From: an uncultured Acetobacteraceae bacterium
GTDB taxonomy: Bacteria > Pseudomonadota > Alphaproteobacteria > Acetobacterales > Acetobacteraceae
Length of the DNA: 64,000 bases
Reading direction: 5' to 3'
Assembly (NCBI GenBank): GCA_903924985.1
Contig: CAIYDT010000134.1
Location: forward strand, 1 to 64,000
Positions 25,313 through 34,459 of the stretch are shown here, in pieces. Position 1 is the stretch's first letter. The number at the start of each line of letters is the position of its first letter. The translations under genes and the position numbers were made by a program. The notes beneath the pieces are model-generated. The model ran no database searches. It was given only the letters and a program-made list of their open reading frames with translations, and was not told the DNA's origin.

Positions 25313-27982
25313 TCACGCCGTCCGATCCCCGCTAACCCCCAACGCCGCCTGAGCCGCCGCCAACCGCGCCACCGGCACCCGGTACGGGCTGCACGACACA
25401 TAATCCAGCCCCACGCTCTCGCAGAACGCGATGGAGGCCGGGTCGCCCCCATGCTCCCCGCAGATCCCCATCTTCAGGCCCCCCTTTGTGGAGCGCCCTT
25501 TCTCGACCGCAATGCGCACCATCTCCCCCACGCCCTCGACGTCGATGGACACGAAGGGATCCTTCTCCAGGATGCCCGCCTCCACATACGCCGGCAGGAA
25601 CTTGCCGGCATCGTCGCGCGACAAACCGAACACCGTCTGGGTCAGGTCGTTGGTGCCGAAGCTGAAGAAGTCCGCGACTTCCGCGATCTTGTCGGCCATC
25701 AGCGCCGCCCTGGGCAGCTCGATCATTGTGCCCACGCTGTATTCGATGGACCGCCCAGCTTCCGCGAACACCTCTGCGGCGATCTTGTCCACCTGCGCTC
25801 GGGTGATTTCCAGCTCGCGACGCGTGCTGACCAGCGGGATCATGATCTCGGGGTGGGGGGCATCCTCGGTCGCCGCGACCAGAAGGGCGCCCTCGAAGAT
25901 CGCCCGCGCCTGCATCTCGTAGATCTCGGGATAGGCGATCCCCAACCGGCAGCCGCGATGCCCCAGCATGGGGTTGGCTTCCGACAGTTCCTCGGCGCGC
26001 TGGCGGATGGTGGCGACGTCGGCGCCCAGGCTGTCCGCGACCTCCTGCATTTCCTGGTCAGCGTGCGGCAGGAACTCGTGCAGCGGCGGATCGAGCAGGC
26101 GGATCGTCACCGGCAGCCCCGCCATGATGGTGAACAACTGCCGGAAATCCTCCCGCTGGAACGGCAGCAACCGAGCCAGCGCGTCGCGGCGACCTGACTC
26201 CGTCGAAGAAATAATCATCTGCCGCACCGCCAGGATGCGCTCCGGATCGAAGAACATGTGCTCCGTCCGGCAGAGGCCGATGCCCTCCGCCCCGAACTTC
26301 CGCGCGGTCGCAGCATCCAGCGGGGTTTCGGCGTTGGCCCGCACGCCCATGCGGCGGCACCCGTCGGCCCATTCCATCAAAGTGCCGAAATCGCCTGACA
26401 AAGCCGGTTCGATCATCGCGACGGAGCCCAGGAAGACCTCCCCGGTCGCGCCGTCCAGGGTGATCGTCTCCCCCGCGCGCACTGTCTTGCCGCCGGTGGT
26501 CAGGGTCTGGCCATTGTAATCTACCGCGATCCCGCCGGCGCCGGCGACGCAGGGGCGACCCATGCCGCGCGCCACCACGGCCGCGTGGCTGGTCATCCCG
26601 CCGCGAGTCGTCAGGATGCCCTTCGCGGCGTGCATGCCGTGAATGTCCTCGGGGCTGGTTTCGATGCGGACGAGGATGACGGCCTCGCCTTTGGCGGCGC
26701 GGCTTTCCGCCTCATCGGCGTTGAACACCACCGCACCCACGGCGGCGCCGGGGCTGGCGGGCAATCCCTTGGCCAGCAACGTGCGCGGCGCTTTGGGGTC
26801 CAGCGTGGGGTGCAGCAGTTGATCGAGCGAGGCCGGATTCACCCGCTGCACCGCCTCGGCCTTGTCGATCAGCCCGTCATTCGCCATCTCCACCGCCATG
26901 CGCAACGACGCGGCGGCGGTGCGTTTGCCGTTGCGGGTTTGCAGCATGTACAGCTTGTTTTGCTGCACGGTGAACTCGATGTCCTGCATGTCGCGGTAGT
27001 GCCGCTCCAGCTTTTCGCGCACCGCCATCAGCTCGGCGTATGCGTTCGGCATGACGGTTTCCAGGGGCATTTCCCCCGGCTTGGCGCCCTTGTTGGACAG
27101 CGGCTGCGGGGTGCGAATGCCGGCGACGACGTCCTCGCCCTGCGCATTGGTCAAATATTCGCCGTAGAAGATGTTCTCCCCGGTGGACGGATCGCGGGTG
27201 AAGCACACGCCCGTGGCGCAATCGTGCCCCATGTTGCCGAACACCATCGCCTGCACGTTGACCGCCGTGCCCCAGTCCGAGGGGATGTCGTGCAGCCGGC
27301 GATACGTGTTGGCGCGCGGGTTCTCCCACGATCCGAACACCGCGCCGACGGCGGCCCAGAGCTGCTCGCGCGGGTCCTGCGGGAAGGGCTTGCCGGTTTC
27401 CTGCTGGACGAGGTCTTTGTAGCCCTCCACCACATTCTTCCAATCATCGGCGGTCAGGTCGGTGTCTTCCACCACGGCGGCCTCGATCTTGGCCTGCTCG
27501 ATGATTTCCTCGAACCGGTGGTGATCGACGCCCAGCACGACGGAGCCGAACATCTGGATGAAGCGGCGATAGGAGTCCCACGCGAACCGGGTGTCGTTGG
27601 CCAAGATCGCCAGCCCGGCCACGGTCGTGTCGTTCAGCCCGAGGTTCAGCACCGTGTCCATCATGCCCGGCATGGACACCCGAGCACCGGAGCGGACGGA
27701 AACCAGCAGCGGCTTCTCGGCATCGCCGAATTTCAGGCCGACTGCTTCCTCGACAAGGCGCAGCGCGTTCTCAACCTGCGCGGCCAGATCGTCCGGGTAC
27801 TTGCGGCCGTTCGCGTAGAACGCGGTACAGAGCTCGGTGGTAATAGTGAACCCGGACGGCACGGGCAGGCCGATGCTGGCCATCTCCGCCAGATTCGCAC
27901 CCTTCCCGCCCAGCAGGTTACGCATGTCCGACCGGCCCTCATTGAGGCCGGCGCCGAAGGAGTAAACCCACTTATTGGTCAT
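25313..27982 (-). CDS. ppdK: Pyruvate, phosphate dikinase
   Basis: An 889-residue PPDK that interconverts pyruvate + ATP + Pi and PEP + AMP + PPi. The N-terminal nucleotide domain has LLGGKGANLAEMASIGLPVP. The central swivelling domain carries the phospho-His in GGMTSHAAVVARGMGRPCV. The PEP-utilising C-terminal barrel shows GIGLCRTEHMFF and SFGTNDLTQTVFGLSRDD. It follows glyS by 2 bp, an order frequent in alphaproteobacteria. With the pyrophosphatase encoded at 14.7 kb it fits a PPi-linked energy economy. Confidence 0.97.
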   Translation of the reverse strand: MTNKWVYSFGAGLNEGRSDMRNLLGGKGANLAEMASIGLPVPSGFTITTELCTAFYANGRKYPDDLAAQVENALRLVEEAVGLKFGDAEKPLLVSVRSGARVSMPGMMDTVLNLGLNDTTVAGLAILANDTRFAWDSYRRFIQMFGSVVLGVDHHRFEEIIEQAKIEAAVVEDTDLTADDWKNVVEGYKDLVQQETGKPFPQDPREQLWAAVGAVFGSWENPRANTYRRLHDIPSDWGTAVNVQAMVFGNMGHDCATGVCFTRDPSTGENIFYGEYLTNAQGEDVVAGIRTPQPLSNKGAKPGEMPLETVMPNAYAELMAVREKLERHYRDMQDIEFTVQQNKLYMLQTRNGKRTAAASLRMAVEMANDGLIDKAEAVQRVNPASLDQLLHPTLDPKAPRTLLAKGLPASPGAAVGAVVFNADEAESRAAKGEAVILVRIETSPEDIHGMHAAKGILTTRGGMTSHAAVVARGMGRPCVAGAGGIAVDYNGQTLTTGGKTVRAGETITLDGATGEVFLGSVAMIEPALSGDFGTLMEWADGCRRMGVRANAETPLDAATARKFGAEGIGLCRTEHMFFDPERILAVRQMIISSTESGRRDALARLLPFQREDFRQLFTIMAGLPVTIRLLDPPLHEFLPHADQEMQEVADSLGADVATIRQRAEELSEANPMLGHRGCRLGIAYPEIYEMQARAIFEGALLVAATEDAPHPEIMIPLVSTRRELEITRAQVDKIAAEVFAEAGRSIEYSVGTMIELPRAALMADKIAEVADFFSFGTNDLTQTVFGLSRDDAGKFLPAYVEAGILEKDPFVSIDVEGVGEMVRIAVEKGRSTKGGLKMGICGEHGGDPASIAFCESVGLDYVSCSPYRVPVARLAAAQAALGVSGDRTA

Positions 27983-27984
27983 GA

Positions 27985-30051
27985 TCAGCCTTCAATGCGA
28001 GAAAAGTCGGCGACGCGGTCCATTGTAGCGCGAACCCGATGCAGGAGTCGCAAACGATTGCGGCGTAAATCGGTATCGGGCGCGTTGACCGTAACATCGG
28101 TGAAGAAGGCATCCAGCGGCGCCCGCAGCCCGGCCATGGCGGTCATGGCGCCCGCGTAGTCTTCAGCCGCCAATTGCCGGTCGAGGTCGTGCATGCCGGC
28201 CAGAGCGTGGTCCAGCGCGATCTCCGCCGGTTCCCGCGATAATGCGGGGTCGGTCGGACCGGTGTGCGGCCCGTCCTTACGGTCCTCGATTCGCAGAATA
28301 TTGGCCGCTCGGCGGTACGCGGTCAGCAGGTTGGTGCCATCCTCGGTGCCCAGCAGCTCCGCCACAGCGCTTGCCCGAGCCAGCAGTCGCACGATGTCGT
28401 CGTCGGCACCGGTGGCGAACACGGCGGTCAGCACGTCGTGACGGGCACCTTCCGCTCGCAGCTGAACTCGCAGCCGGTCGGCCAGGAACTCCAGAATTTC
28501 CTTCGGCGGGACGGGGTGCATCCCGTGGTGGTGGAACCCATGCCCGGCGTCGTCGATCAGGGTCAGCAACGATAGCCGCAGCCCGTTCTCCCGGATGATG
28601 CGGATGATGCCCAGCGCCGCGCGGCGCAGCGCGTAGGGATCGCCGGCGCCGGTCGGCTTTTCCCCGATGGCGAAGAACCCGACGAGCTGGTCCAACTTGT
28701 CGGCCAGCGCCACAGCGACGGAGACCGGTGCGCTGGGCGCGGCTTCATTGGGGCCGCGTGGGGCGTAGTGCTCGCGGATGGCGTCGGCGACCTCGATCGG
28801 CTCCCCGTCGTGCAGCGCGTAGTAGCTGCCCATGACGCCTTGCAGTTCGGGGAACTCCCCGACCATGCCGGAAACCAGATCGGCCTTCGCCAGCTCCGCC
28901 GCCCGTTCCGCCATCGCACCGGGGGCGCCGACATGCGGGGCGATGATGTCGGCCAGCCGCTTCAGCCGGGTCACCCGCTCCCCCTGCGTACCCAGCTTGG
29001 CCTGAAAGGTGACATGCGCCAGGGACGGCACCCGGCTCTCCAGCAGCGCCTTGCGGTCCAGGTCCCAGAAGTGGCGCGCGTCGGAGAAACGGGCGCGCAG
29101 CACACGCTCGTTGCCGGCGATAATGGTCTTCCCCCCATCGTCCGCCGCGATGTTGGACACGAACGCGAACCAGGGCGCGGCTTTGTTGTCGGCCGTGCGC
29201 AACGCGAAGTAGCGCTGGTTGACCCGCATGGAGACCTGCATCACCTCGGGCGGCAGATCCATGTGTTCGGCGGCGATGCGTCCAAGCAGCGGGACGGGGC
29301 GTTCGACGAGGCCGGCGACTTCGTCGAGCAGGCCGGGATCGTCCACCACGGTGCAGTGCTGTTCCGCCGCCAGGGCCGCGATGGCGGCGGCGATGGCGCG
29401 CTTGCGGTCGGCGGCGTCCACCAGGACGTGGCGGTCGGCGAGTTTGGATTTCCAGTCCGCGACGGATGAGACTTCGAAGGCGTCGGGGGCGTGGAAGCGG
29501 TGGCCCTCGGTCAGGTTGCCGCTGGCCAGACCGTGGCCGTCATCGGCACCATCAGCCAGAGAGAACGGCACCACCGCCCCATCCAGCAGGCAGACGATGC
29601 GGCGCAACGGGCGGACCCAGGTGAAGTTCGAACTGCCGCCCCAGCGCATGGATTTCGGCCAGGGGAAGCGTTTGAGAATGTTGGGAATGGAGGTTTTGAT
29701 AAGGTCAATGGCCGGAATCGGCGGATTGACACGCTCCAGGACCCAAAAGCCTTCCGCTTCTCTAAGCTCGCCCTCTGATGCCTCGTTCTTACGGATGAAT
29801 CCCTGAATCGCCTGGTCGGGCGCACCAATGCGTGGGCCTCGCGTAACCGTTGTTGCGCCCGGCGCCACCGAGGCTACCTCAATCCCGTATGCTATCCGTC
29901 GAGGTCCATAGAATACCTGCGGGCGGGCGTACTGAACTAAAATCTGCGCCATGAAGCTGTTCGAAATCAGACGTGCCAAATCGTCCGCTGCTCGAGCTTG
30001 CATGCGCGCGGGGATTTCCTCACTGAACAACTCAAGAAAAAACTCGGCCAT
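27985..30051 (-). CDS. glyS: Glycyl-tRNA synthetase beta subunit
   Basis: A 688-residue beta subunit of the alpha2-beta2 bacterial GlyRS. It begins with the typical AEFFLELFSEEIPARMQARA. It contains EVMQVSMRVNQRYFALR and an HD-like central region, and ends with a DALR-like anticodon-binding domain (FFTDVTVNAPDTDLRRNRLRLLHR). The ATG lies only 2 nt after the vapC stop, so glyS is expressed from a message that also carries the toxin-antitoxin pair, unless an internal promoter exists. Confidence 0.97.
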   Translation of the reverse strand: MAEFFLELFSEEIPARMQARAADDLARLISNSFMAQILVQYARPQVFYGPRRIAYGIEVASVAPGATTVTRGPRIGAPDQAIQGFIRKNEASEGELREAEGFWVLERVNPPIPAIDLIKTSIPNILKRFPWPKSMRWGGSSNFTWVRPLRRIVCLLDGAVVPFSLADGADDGHGLASGNLTEGHRFHAPDAFEVSSVADWKSKLADRHVLVDAADRKRAIAAAIAALAAEQHCTVVDDPGLLDEVAGLVERPVPLLGRIAAEHMDLPPEVMQVSMRVNQRYFALRTADNKAAPWFAFVSNIAADDGGKTIIAGNERVLRARFSDARHFWDLDRKALLESRVPSLAHVTFQAKLGTQGERVTRLKRLADIIAPHVGAPGAMAERAAELAKADLVSGMVGEFPELQGVMGSYYALHDGEPIEVADAIREHYAPRGPNEAAPSAPVSVAVALADKLDQLVGFFAIGEKPTGAGDPYALRRAALGIIRIIRENGLRLSLLTLIDDAGHGFHHHGMHPVPPKEILEFLADRLRVQLRAEGARHDVLTAVFATGADDDIVRLLARASAVAELLGTEDGTNLLTAYRRAANILRIEDRKDGPHTGPTDPALSREPAEIALDHALAGMHDLDRQLAAEDYAGAMTAMAGLRAPLDAFFTDVTVNAPDTDLRRNRLRLLHRVRATMDRVADFSRIEG

Positions 30052-30053
30052 GC

Positions 30054-30449
30054 TCAGTCCTTCAACGCCGGTTCGATATCGGTGTGGATGAAATCGTTGC
30101 CCTTGAACAGCAACGGTTCCCGCTCATGCCTGGCGACGCCATAGACCATGCAGTCACCGTAGTTGAGTTGGGCCGGGTGATGCGGCTTACCGAACAGCCG
30201 CCGGCCGCGCCGGGCTTCACGGGCATGGTCGGCGGTGAAGGGCACGATCTCGATTCCAAAGTCCCGGATGAAATCGTCGAACCGGTCGGCGGCGTAGGCA
30301 TCGCCCATGGCATCGACCCGCAGCGTCGCCTCGAACCACGATGCCGATGGCATGCGCCGCGCATCGGATGCGGCGATTGCCCTGGCATACCGGGCGGCGT
30401 CCGGTTCGGCCAAAACGATGGCAAGCACGGCCGATGCGTCGATAATCAC
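30054..30449 (-). CDS. vapC: VapC-family PIN-domain toxin
   Basis: A 131-residue PIN-domain ribonuclease. The acidic metal-binding residues are visible: D4 (MIIDASAVLA), E40 (ASWFEATLR), D99 (NYGDCMVYG) and D119 (KGNDFIHTD). The length and the LLFKGNDF ending are classic VapC. Members cleave tRNA or rRNA. It starts inside the end of vapB (4-nt overlap) and ends 2 nt before glyS. VapB should neutralise it and co-repress the pair. Confidence 0.92.
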   Translation of the reverse strand: MIIDASAVLAIVLAEPDAARYARAIAASDARRMPSASWFEATLRVDAMGDAYAADRFDDFIRDFGIEIVPFTADHAREARRGRRLFGKPHHPAQLNYGDCMVYGVARHEREPLLFKGNDFIHTDIEPALKD

Positions 30450-30703
30450 AGCGGCAGTCCGTTCTGGTCGTACAGGTCGCTCATGTCGGAACTGACGGGT
30501 TCCCGCATGTGGGCACGGATCTCCCTGCCCATGGCCAGCATCTTTTGCACCTGCGCCTCGATACCGCGTTCGCGCTCCTGCCGGTCCAATTCGGTCCGCA
30601 GCGCCTTGGTGACGACCGCAGTCAGGCTCTCGCCCGTCAATTCGGACAAGCGGGATGCCAAACGATAGGCGTCCTCGCTTTTGATGTTCAGTTGCGCGCC
30701 CAT
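30446..30703 (-). CDS. vapB: VapB-family antitoxin
   Basis: An 85-residue antitoxin of the type that begins LNIKSEDAYRLASRLSELTG, a short DNA-binding N-terminus, followed by a charged helical tail (ELDRQERERGIEAQVQKMLA) that would wrap VapC. It is encoded directly upstream of vapC with a 4-nt overlap. A candidate operator lies in the 61-bp gap after glyQ. Confidence 0.88.
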   Translation of the reverse strand: MGAQLNIKSEDAYRLASRLSELTGESLTAVVTKALRTELDRQERERGIEAQVQKMLAMGREIRAHMREPVSSDMSDLYDQNGLPL

Positions 30704-30714
30704 GGCGGCACCCC

Positions 30715-30747
30715 GGTAGAATATGTGGTGGAAATGGTAGAAATACC
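30715..30747. promoter_or_regulatory. Candidate VapB operator
   Basis: Two GGTAGAA repeats (30715-30721 and 30736-30742) lie 21 bp apart, two helical turns. The second is part of GGTA-GAAA-TACC. They occupy most of the 61-bp glyQ-vapB gap, where an autoregulatory operator and an internal promoter would be expected. Confidence 0.45.
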
Positions 30748-30764
30748 GCCGGGCGTAGCGAAAG

Positions 30765-31619
30765 TCACGCCGAATCGCCCGCGACCCACGCCTCGCAGCA
30801 CCCTTTCGCCAGCGCCCGCACCCGCCCGATATAGCTCGCCCGTTCGGTCACACTGATCACCCCACGGGCATCCAGCAAATTGAACAGGTGGCTGGCCTTG
30901 ATGCACTGGTCGTAGGCCGGCAACGCCAGATGCTTTTCCAGCAAAGCCGAACACTCCTTCTCGGCATCCGAGAAATGCCGCGACAGCATCGCCGTGTCCG
31001 CGAATTCGAAGTTGTGGGCGCTGTATTCTTTCTCCGCCCGCAGGAACACGTCGCCGTAGGTCACTCCCTCGCCGTTGAAGTCCAGGTCATAAACGTTTTC
31101 CTTGTCCTGGACGTACATCGCCAGCCGCTCCAGCCCATAGGTCATCTCGAAGCTGGGGAAGGTAACGGGGATGCCGCCGACCTGCTGGAAGTAGGTAAAC
31201 TGGCCGACCTCCATGCCGTCGCACCAAACCTCCCACCCCAGGCCCCACGCCCCGAGGGTGGGGCTTTCCCAGTCGTCCTCCACGAAGCGGAAGTCGTGCT
31301 TCAGCGGGTCCAGCCCGATTTCGCGGTAGGAGGCCAACAACAGCTCCTGCGCATCGGCCGGGCTGGGCTTCATGATCACCTGGTACTGATAATAGTGCTG
31401 CAACCGGTTGGGGTTCTCCCCATAGCGCCCATCGGTCGGGCGGCGGCTGGGCTGCACATAAGCGGCGCGCCAGGGCTTTGGCCCGAGGGCCCGCAATGTC
31501 GTCGCCGGGTGAAAAGTTCCGGCACCCATCTCCACGTCGTACGGCTGCAGGATGACGCACCCCTGCCGAGCCCAGAAGGTGTGCAGGCGCAAAATCAGGT
31601 CCTGAAAACTGGGGGTCAT
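30765..31619 (-). CDS. glyQ: Glycyl-tRNA synthetase alpha subunit
   Basis: A 284-residue alpha subunit carrying the class II catalytic core. The signature blocks are [54 protein letters not shown] and [20 protein letters not shown]. The length is normal. In most genomes glyS follows directly; here a vapBC pair of about 0.7 kb separates them. Confidence 0.98.
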   Translation of the reverse strand: MTPSFQDLILRLHTFWARQGCVILQPYDVEMGAGTFHPATTLRALGPKPWRAAYVQPSRRPTDGRYGENPNRLQHYYQYQVIMKPSPADAQELLLASYREIGLDPLKHDFRFVEDDWESPTLGAWGLGWEVWCDGMEVGQFTYFQQVGGIPVTFPSFEMTYGLERLAMYVQDKENVYDLDFNGEGVTYGDVFLRAEKEYSAHNFEFADTAMLSRHFSDAEKECSALLEKHLALPAYDQCIKASHLFNLLDARGVISVTERASYIGRVRALAKGCCEAWVAGDSA

Positions 31620-31734
31620 CTCTCATTCCGGCCGGTCGTGATGCGGCGCACCATTAAGCCCCGGATGCTACAGGGGCAAGAACAAGCGCAGTTCGGGCTT
31701 CAACCCCGGCCCCAACCGCGCTAACCTCCCCTTC

Positions 31735-32043
31735 ATGGACCAGGAAACACCCCGCGCCCACCACGATCTGGGGGGCGTACCAAAATTCATGTGCGAGCCC
31801 GTGGATATCGAGCCGCATGCCCTGACCGACTTCGACCGGGAGGTTGATGCCATCCGCGGCATCCTCGGCGCGAAGCAGATCATGTCGGTGGACGAGCTCC
31901 GCCGCGGCATCGAGTCCATCCCGGAAGACCAGTACCACAAGCTCAGCTATTACCGCCGCTGGATCCGCTCGATCACCGACAATCTGCTCCAGAAGGGCAT
32001 CATCACCGAGGCCGAACTGCACGCGGCGCTGGGGGAGTCATGA
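31735..32043 (+). CDS. Nitrile hydratase/thiocyanate hydrolase beta-type N-terminal subunit
   Basis: A 102-residue protein matching the N-terminal half of nitrile hydratase beta: a start with HHDLGG, then a helical region with SVDELRRGIESIPEDQYHKL and SYYRRWIRSITDNLLQKGII. In ordinary nitrile hydratases this is fused to the SH3-like C-terminal half. Here the second half is the next gene (4-nt overlap). Thiocyanate hydrolase and toyocamycin nitrile hydratase have the same split. It is the first gene of a three-gene operon. Confidence 0.85.
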   Translation: MDQETPRAHHDLGGVPKFMCEPVDIEPHALTDFDREVDAIRGILGAKQIMSVDELRRGIESIPEDQYHKLSYYRRWIRSITDNLLQKGIITEAELHAALGES

Positions 32044-32321
32044 CCTACAGCGCGGGTGCCACCGTGCGGGTGAAGGACGACTGGCCGGAAACCCGCGGCC
32101 CGGTGCACATCCGCACGCCGCATTATGTGCGCGGCCAGCGCGGCACCGTCGTCCGCCATCTGGGGGACTTCCCCAACCCGGAAGACCTCGCCTTTGCCCG
32201 CCCCGCCGAACAGCGGCCTCTCTACCATGTACGCTTCGGCATGGCCGCGCTGTGGAACGGTCAGGGCGCCTCAGATGAGGTTCAGGTGGAAATCTTCGGA
32301 CATTGGCTGGAACCGGCATGA
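32040..32321 (+). CDS. Nitrile hydratase/thiocyanate hydrolase beta-type C-terminal subunit
   Basis: A 93-residue protein equal to the C-terminal SH3-like half of nitrile hydratase beta: HIRTPHYVRGQRGTVVRHLG, FPNPEDLAFARP and PLYHVRFGMAALWNG. The two Arg of RTPHYVRG correspond to the conserved arginines that contact the oxidised cysteines of the metal centre in the family. It overlaps both neighbours by 4 nt. Its existence as a separate chain sets this enzyme apart from two-subunit nitrile hydratases. Confidence 0.85.
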   Translation: MTYSAGATVRVKDDWPETRGPVHIRTPHYVRGQRGTVVRHLGDFPNPEDLAFARPAEQRPLYHVRFGMAALWNGQGASDEVQVEIFGHWLEPA

Positions 32322-32896
32322 ACATCCTGGAAACCGATGGCGAACGCCTGCTGGAAGCAGTGCGCGGGTTGCTGGCGCAGAAGGGCCTCGCCTCCCCGGC
32401 CGAGATCGCCGAACGCATCGCCATCACCGACAACGCCAGCCCCGGCCAGGGCGCGCGCATGGTCGCCAAGGCCTGGACCGACCCCGCGTACCGGGATCTG
32501 ATGCTGACCGACGGCACCAAAGCCGCCGAGGCTCTGAACATCCCCATGCGCGGCATGCCGCCGCTCGGCGTGCTGGAAAACACGCCGGAGGTGCATCACC
32601 TCGTCGTTTGCACCCTGTGTAGCTGCTACCCCCGCGCCGTGCTGGGGTATCCGCCGTTCTGGTACAAGTCGGCCGCTTACCGGTCCAAAGCCGTCCGCGA
32701 CCCCCGCGGCCTGCTGGCCGAGTGGAAGACCACGATCTCCCCCGACGTGAAGGTCCGCGTGGTGGACTCGACCGCCGACTACCGCTGGATGGTGCTGCCG
32801 ATGCGCCCGGCGGGAACCGAGGATTGGACGCCCGAACAGCTCGCCGCCATCGTCCGCGAGGGCGACATGGTCGGGGTGACCGTTCCGTCGGTCTGA
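32318..32896 (+). CDS. Nitrile hydratase alpha/thiocyanate hydrolase gamma-type catalytic subunit
   Basis: A 192-residue catalytic subunit. The metal claw is C98-T-L-C101-S-C103 (VVCTLCSCYPRAVLG). Thr between the first two Cys marks the cobalt type, whereas iron enzymes have Ser. The C-terminus (MVLPMRPAGTEDWTPEQLAA) is standard. The ATG overlaps the previous stop. Substrate, nitrile or thiocyanate, cannot be settled: the gene order beta-N, beta-C, alpha matches scnB-scnA-scnC, but the YPRAVLGYPPFWYKS context also fits nitrile hydratases. No cobalt-insertion activator or amidase gene is nearby. Confidence 0.88.
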   Translation: MNILETDGERLLEAVRGLLAQKGLASPAEIAERIAITDNASPGQGARMVAKAWTDPAYRDLMLTDGTKAAEALNIPMRGMPPLGVLENTPEVHHLVVCTLCSCYPRAVLGYPPFWYKSAAYRSKAVRDPRGLLAEWKTTISPDVKVRVVDSTADYRWMVLPMRPAGTEDWTPEQLAAIVREGDMVGVTVPSV

Positions 32897-32960
32897 GGCT
32901 GGCCCGGCAGGTTTTGCCGAGACGACTGCAACGCTTGCCGCCCCGTGCCGTTTATTATCG

Positions 32961-33072
32961 CCATCCTCGCGCTTGACCCGAGGACCGCCGCGGCCACCGG
33001 CCTTTGGCACTCCCCCACAATTCCAACGGCTTGTGCCGCGTGGGGTCCTCGGGTCAAGCCCGAGGATGACGA
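32961..33072. repeat. Paired inverted REP-like units (BIME-like)
   Basis: Two related units face each other: CCTCGCGCTTGACCCGAGG (32965-32983) and CCTCGGGTCAAGCCCGAGG (33047-33065). The reverse complement of the second matches the first over about 27 of 30 bases including flanks, so the 112-bp segment could fold into a long hairpin. It fills the gap between the hydratase operon and flgE. Confidence 0.7.
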
Positions 33073-33135
33073 TTGAGAGAAGCTGGCACGCTTCCTGCTC
33101 CTCCCCTCCCGACCGCACCCCTCGGGAGTCCCGCC

Positions 33136-34455
33136 ATGTCGTTGCTCGGAGCGCTGAACAGCGCCATCAGTGGATTGACTGCCCAATCCACGTCGTTCTC
33201 CAACATCAGCGAAAACGTCGCGAACGCGCAGACCGTGGGCTACAAGCAGGTCGATACCAGCTTCGTTGACTACCTCACGACCAGCAACAACACGGTCAAT
33301 GAGCCTGGCGCCGTGGTCGCGCTGCCCGATTACGCCAATAGCGTGCAGGGGACTGTCACCCAGACCTCCAACCCGCTGAACATGGCGATCGCCGGGCAGG
33401 GGTTCTTCCCCGTGTCGCAGCCGACCAGCACGGTTAACAATGTCACTAGTTTCTCACCGCAGCAGTACTACACCAGGGCGGGAGATTTTCAGGTCAATAG
33501 CGCCGGGTACATGGTCAACAGCGCGGGGCTGTACCTGAATGGCTGGCAGGTAGATCAGACCACTGGACTGGTGAACCAGAACGCGTTGGCGCCCATTCAG
33601 GTGTCGCAGACGGTGTTCAATCCGGTGGCCACGTCCTCGGTGCAACTGTCGGCCAATCTGCCCGCCACACCCACCGCCGGCACAGCAACGGCAACGGCCC
33701 CTATCTCTTCGGACATCAACGTCTACGACTCGCTGGGCACCGAGCACACGGTGACGCTGAACTGGGTGCAGAACGCGGCGAACGACTGGACGGTATCGGT
33801 GAACGCGCCCTCGCTGACACCCTCGGCGCTGGGATCGGCGGAGGTCACGTTCGGCTCGACCAGCGGCAATCCCGTACCGGCCGGCACCATCGGCCAGATC
33901 GCCAACGTCACCGGCACCGTCACCGCGGCGGGCTACACCACCGGGCAGCCGGCGGCTTTGGATTTTACCGCCGATTTCGGCTCCGGCCCGCAGACCATCA
34001 GCCTGAACATGGGCACCTACGGGCTGACCAACGGGGTCACGCAATACGCCGGCTCCGCCTACAGCCTGGGGGGCCTGACGCAAAACGGCGTGCCCCCCGG
34101 CAGCTTTTCCAGCGTGGTGGCGCAGGCCGACGGCAGCGTGGTCGTGAACTACAACAACGGACAGAGCCGAACGATCGCGCAGATCCCAATCGCCACCTTC
34201 AACGCGCCGGACAAGCTGCAAAGCCAAAACGGCCAGGCCTTCACCGCCACGCTGCTGTCCGGCACCCCGACCGCCGAGGCGGCGAACACCCACGGCGCCG
34301 GCACCATCGTCACCAGTTCGGTGGAAGGGTCGAACGTCGATATCGCCACCGAGTTCTCGCATCTGATCGTGGCGCAGCAGGCCTACTCGGCGAATGCCAA
34401 GATGATTACCGCCGCCAACCAGCTGCTGACCACCACGATCGACATGAAGCAGTAG
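33136..34455 (+). CDS. flgE: Flagellar hook protein FlgE
   Basis: A 439-residue hook protein. The N-terminus has the rod/hook signature (LGALNSAISGLTAQSTSFSN, then ISENVANAQTVGYK). The middle is variable and Gly/Thr-rich. The C-terminal heptad region VEGSNVDIATEFSHLIVAQQ AYSANAKMITAANQLL is typical of axial proteins. I chose the ATG in front of SLLGALNSA because upstream codons match nothing. It is the first gene of the flgE-flgK-flgL run. Confidence 0.93.
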   Translation: MSLLGALNSAISGLTAQSTSFSNISENVANAQTVGYKQVDTSFVDYLTTSNNTVNEPGAVVALPDYANSVQGTVTQTSNPLNMAIAGQGFFPVSQPTSTVNNVTSFSPQQYYTRAGDFQVNSAGYMVNSAGLYLNGWQVDQTTGLVNQNALAPIQVSQTVFNPVATSSVQLSANLPATPTAGTATATAPISSDINVYDSLGTEHTVTLNWVQNAANDWTVSVNAPSLTPSALGSAEVTFGSTSGNPVPAGTIGQIANVTGTVTAAGYTTGQPAALDFTADFGSGPQTISLNMGTYGLTNGVTQYAGSAYSLGGLTQNGVPPGSFSSVVAQADGSVVVNYNNGQSRTIAQIPIATFNAPDKLQSQNGQAFTATLLSGTPTAEAANTHGAGTIVTSSVEGSNVDIATEFSHLIVAQQAYSANAKMITAANQLLTTTIDMKQ

Positions 34456-34459
34456 CGCC

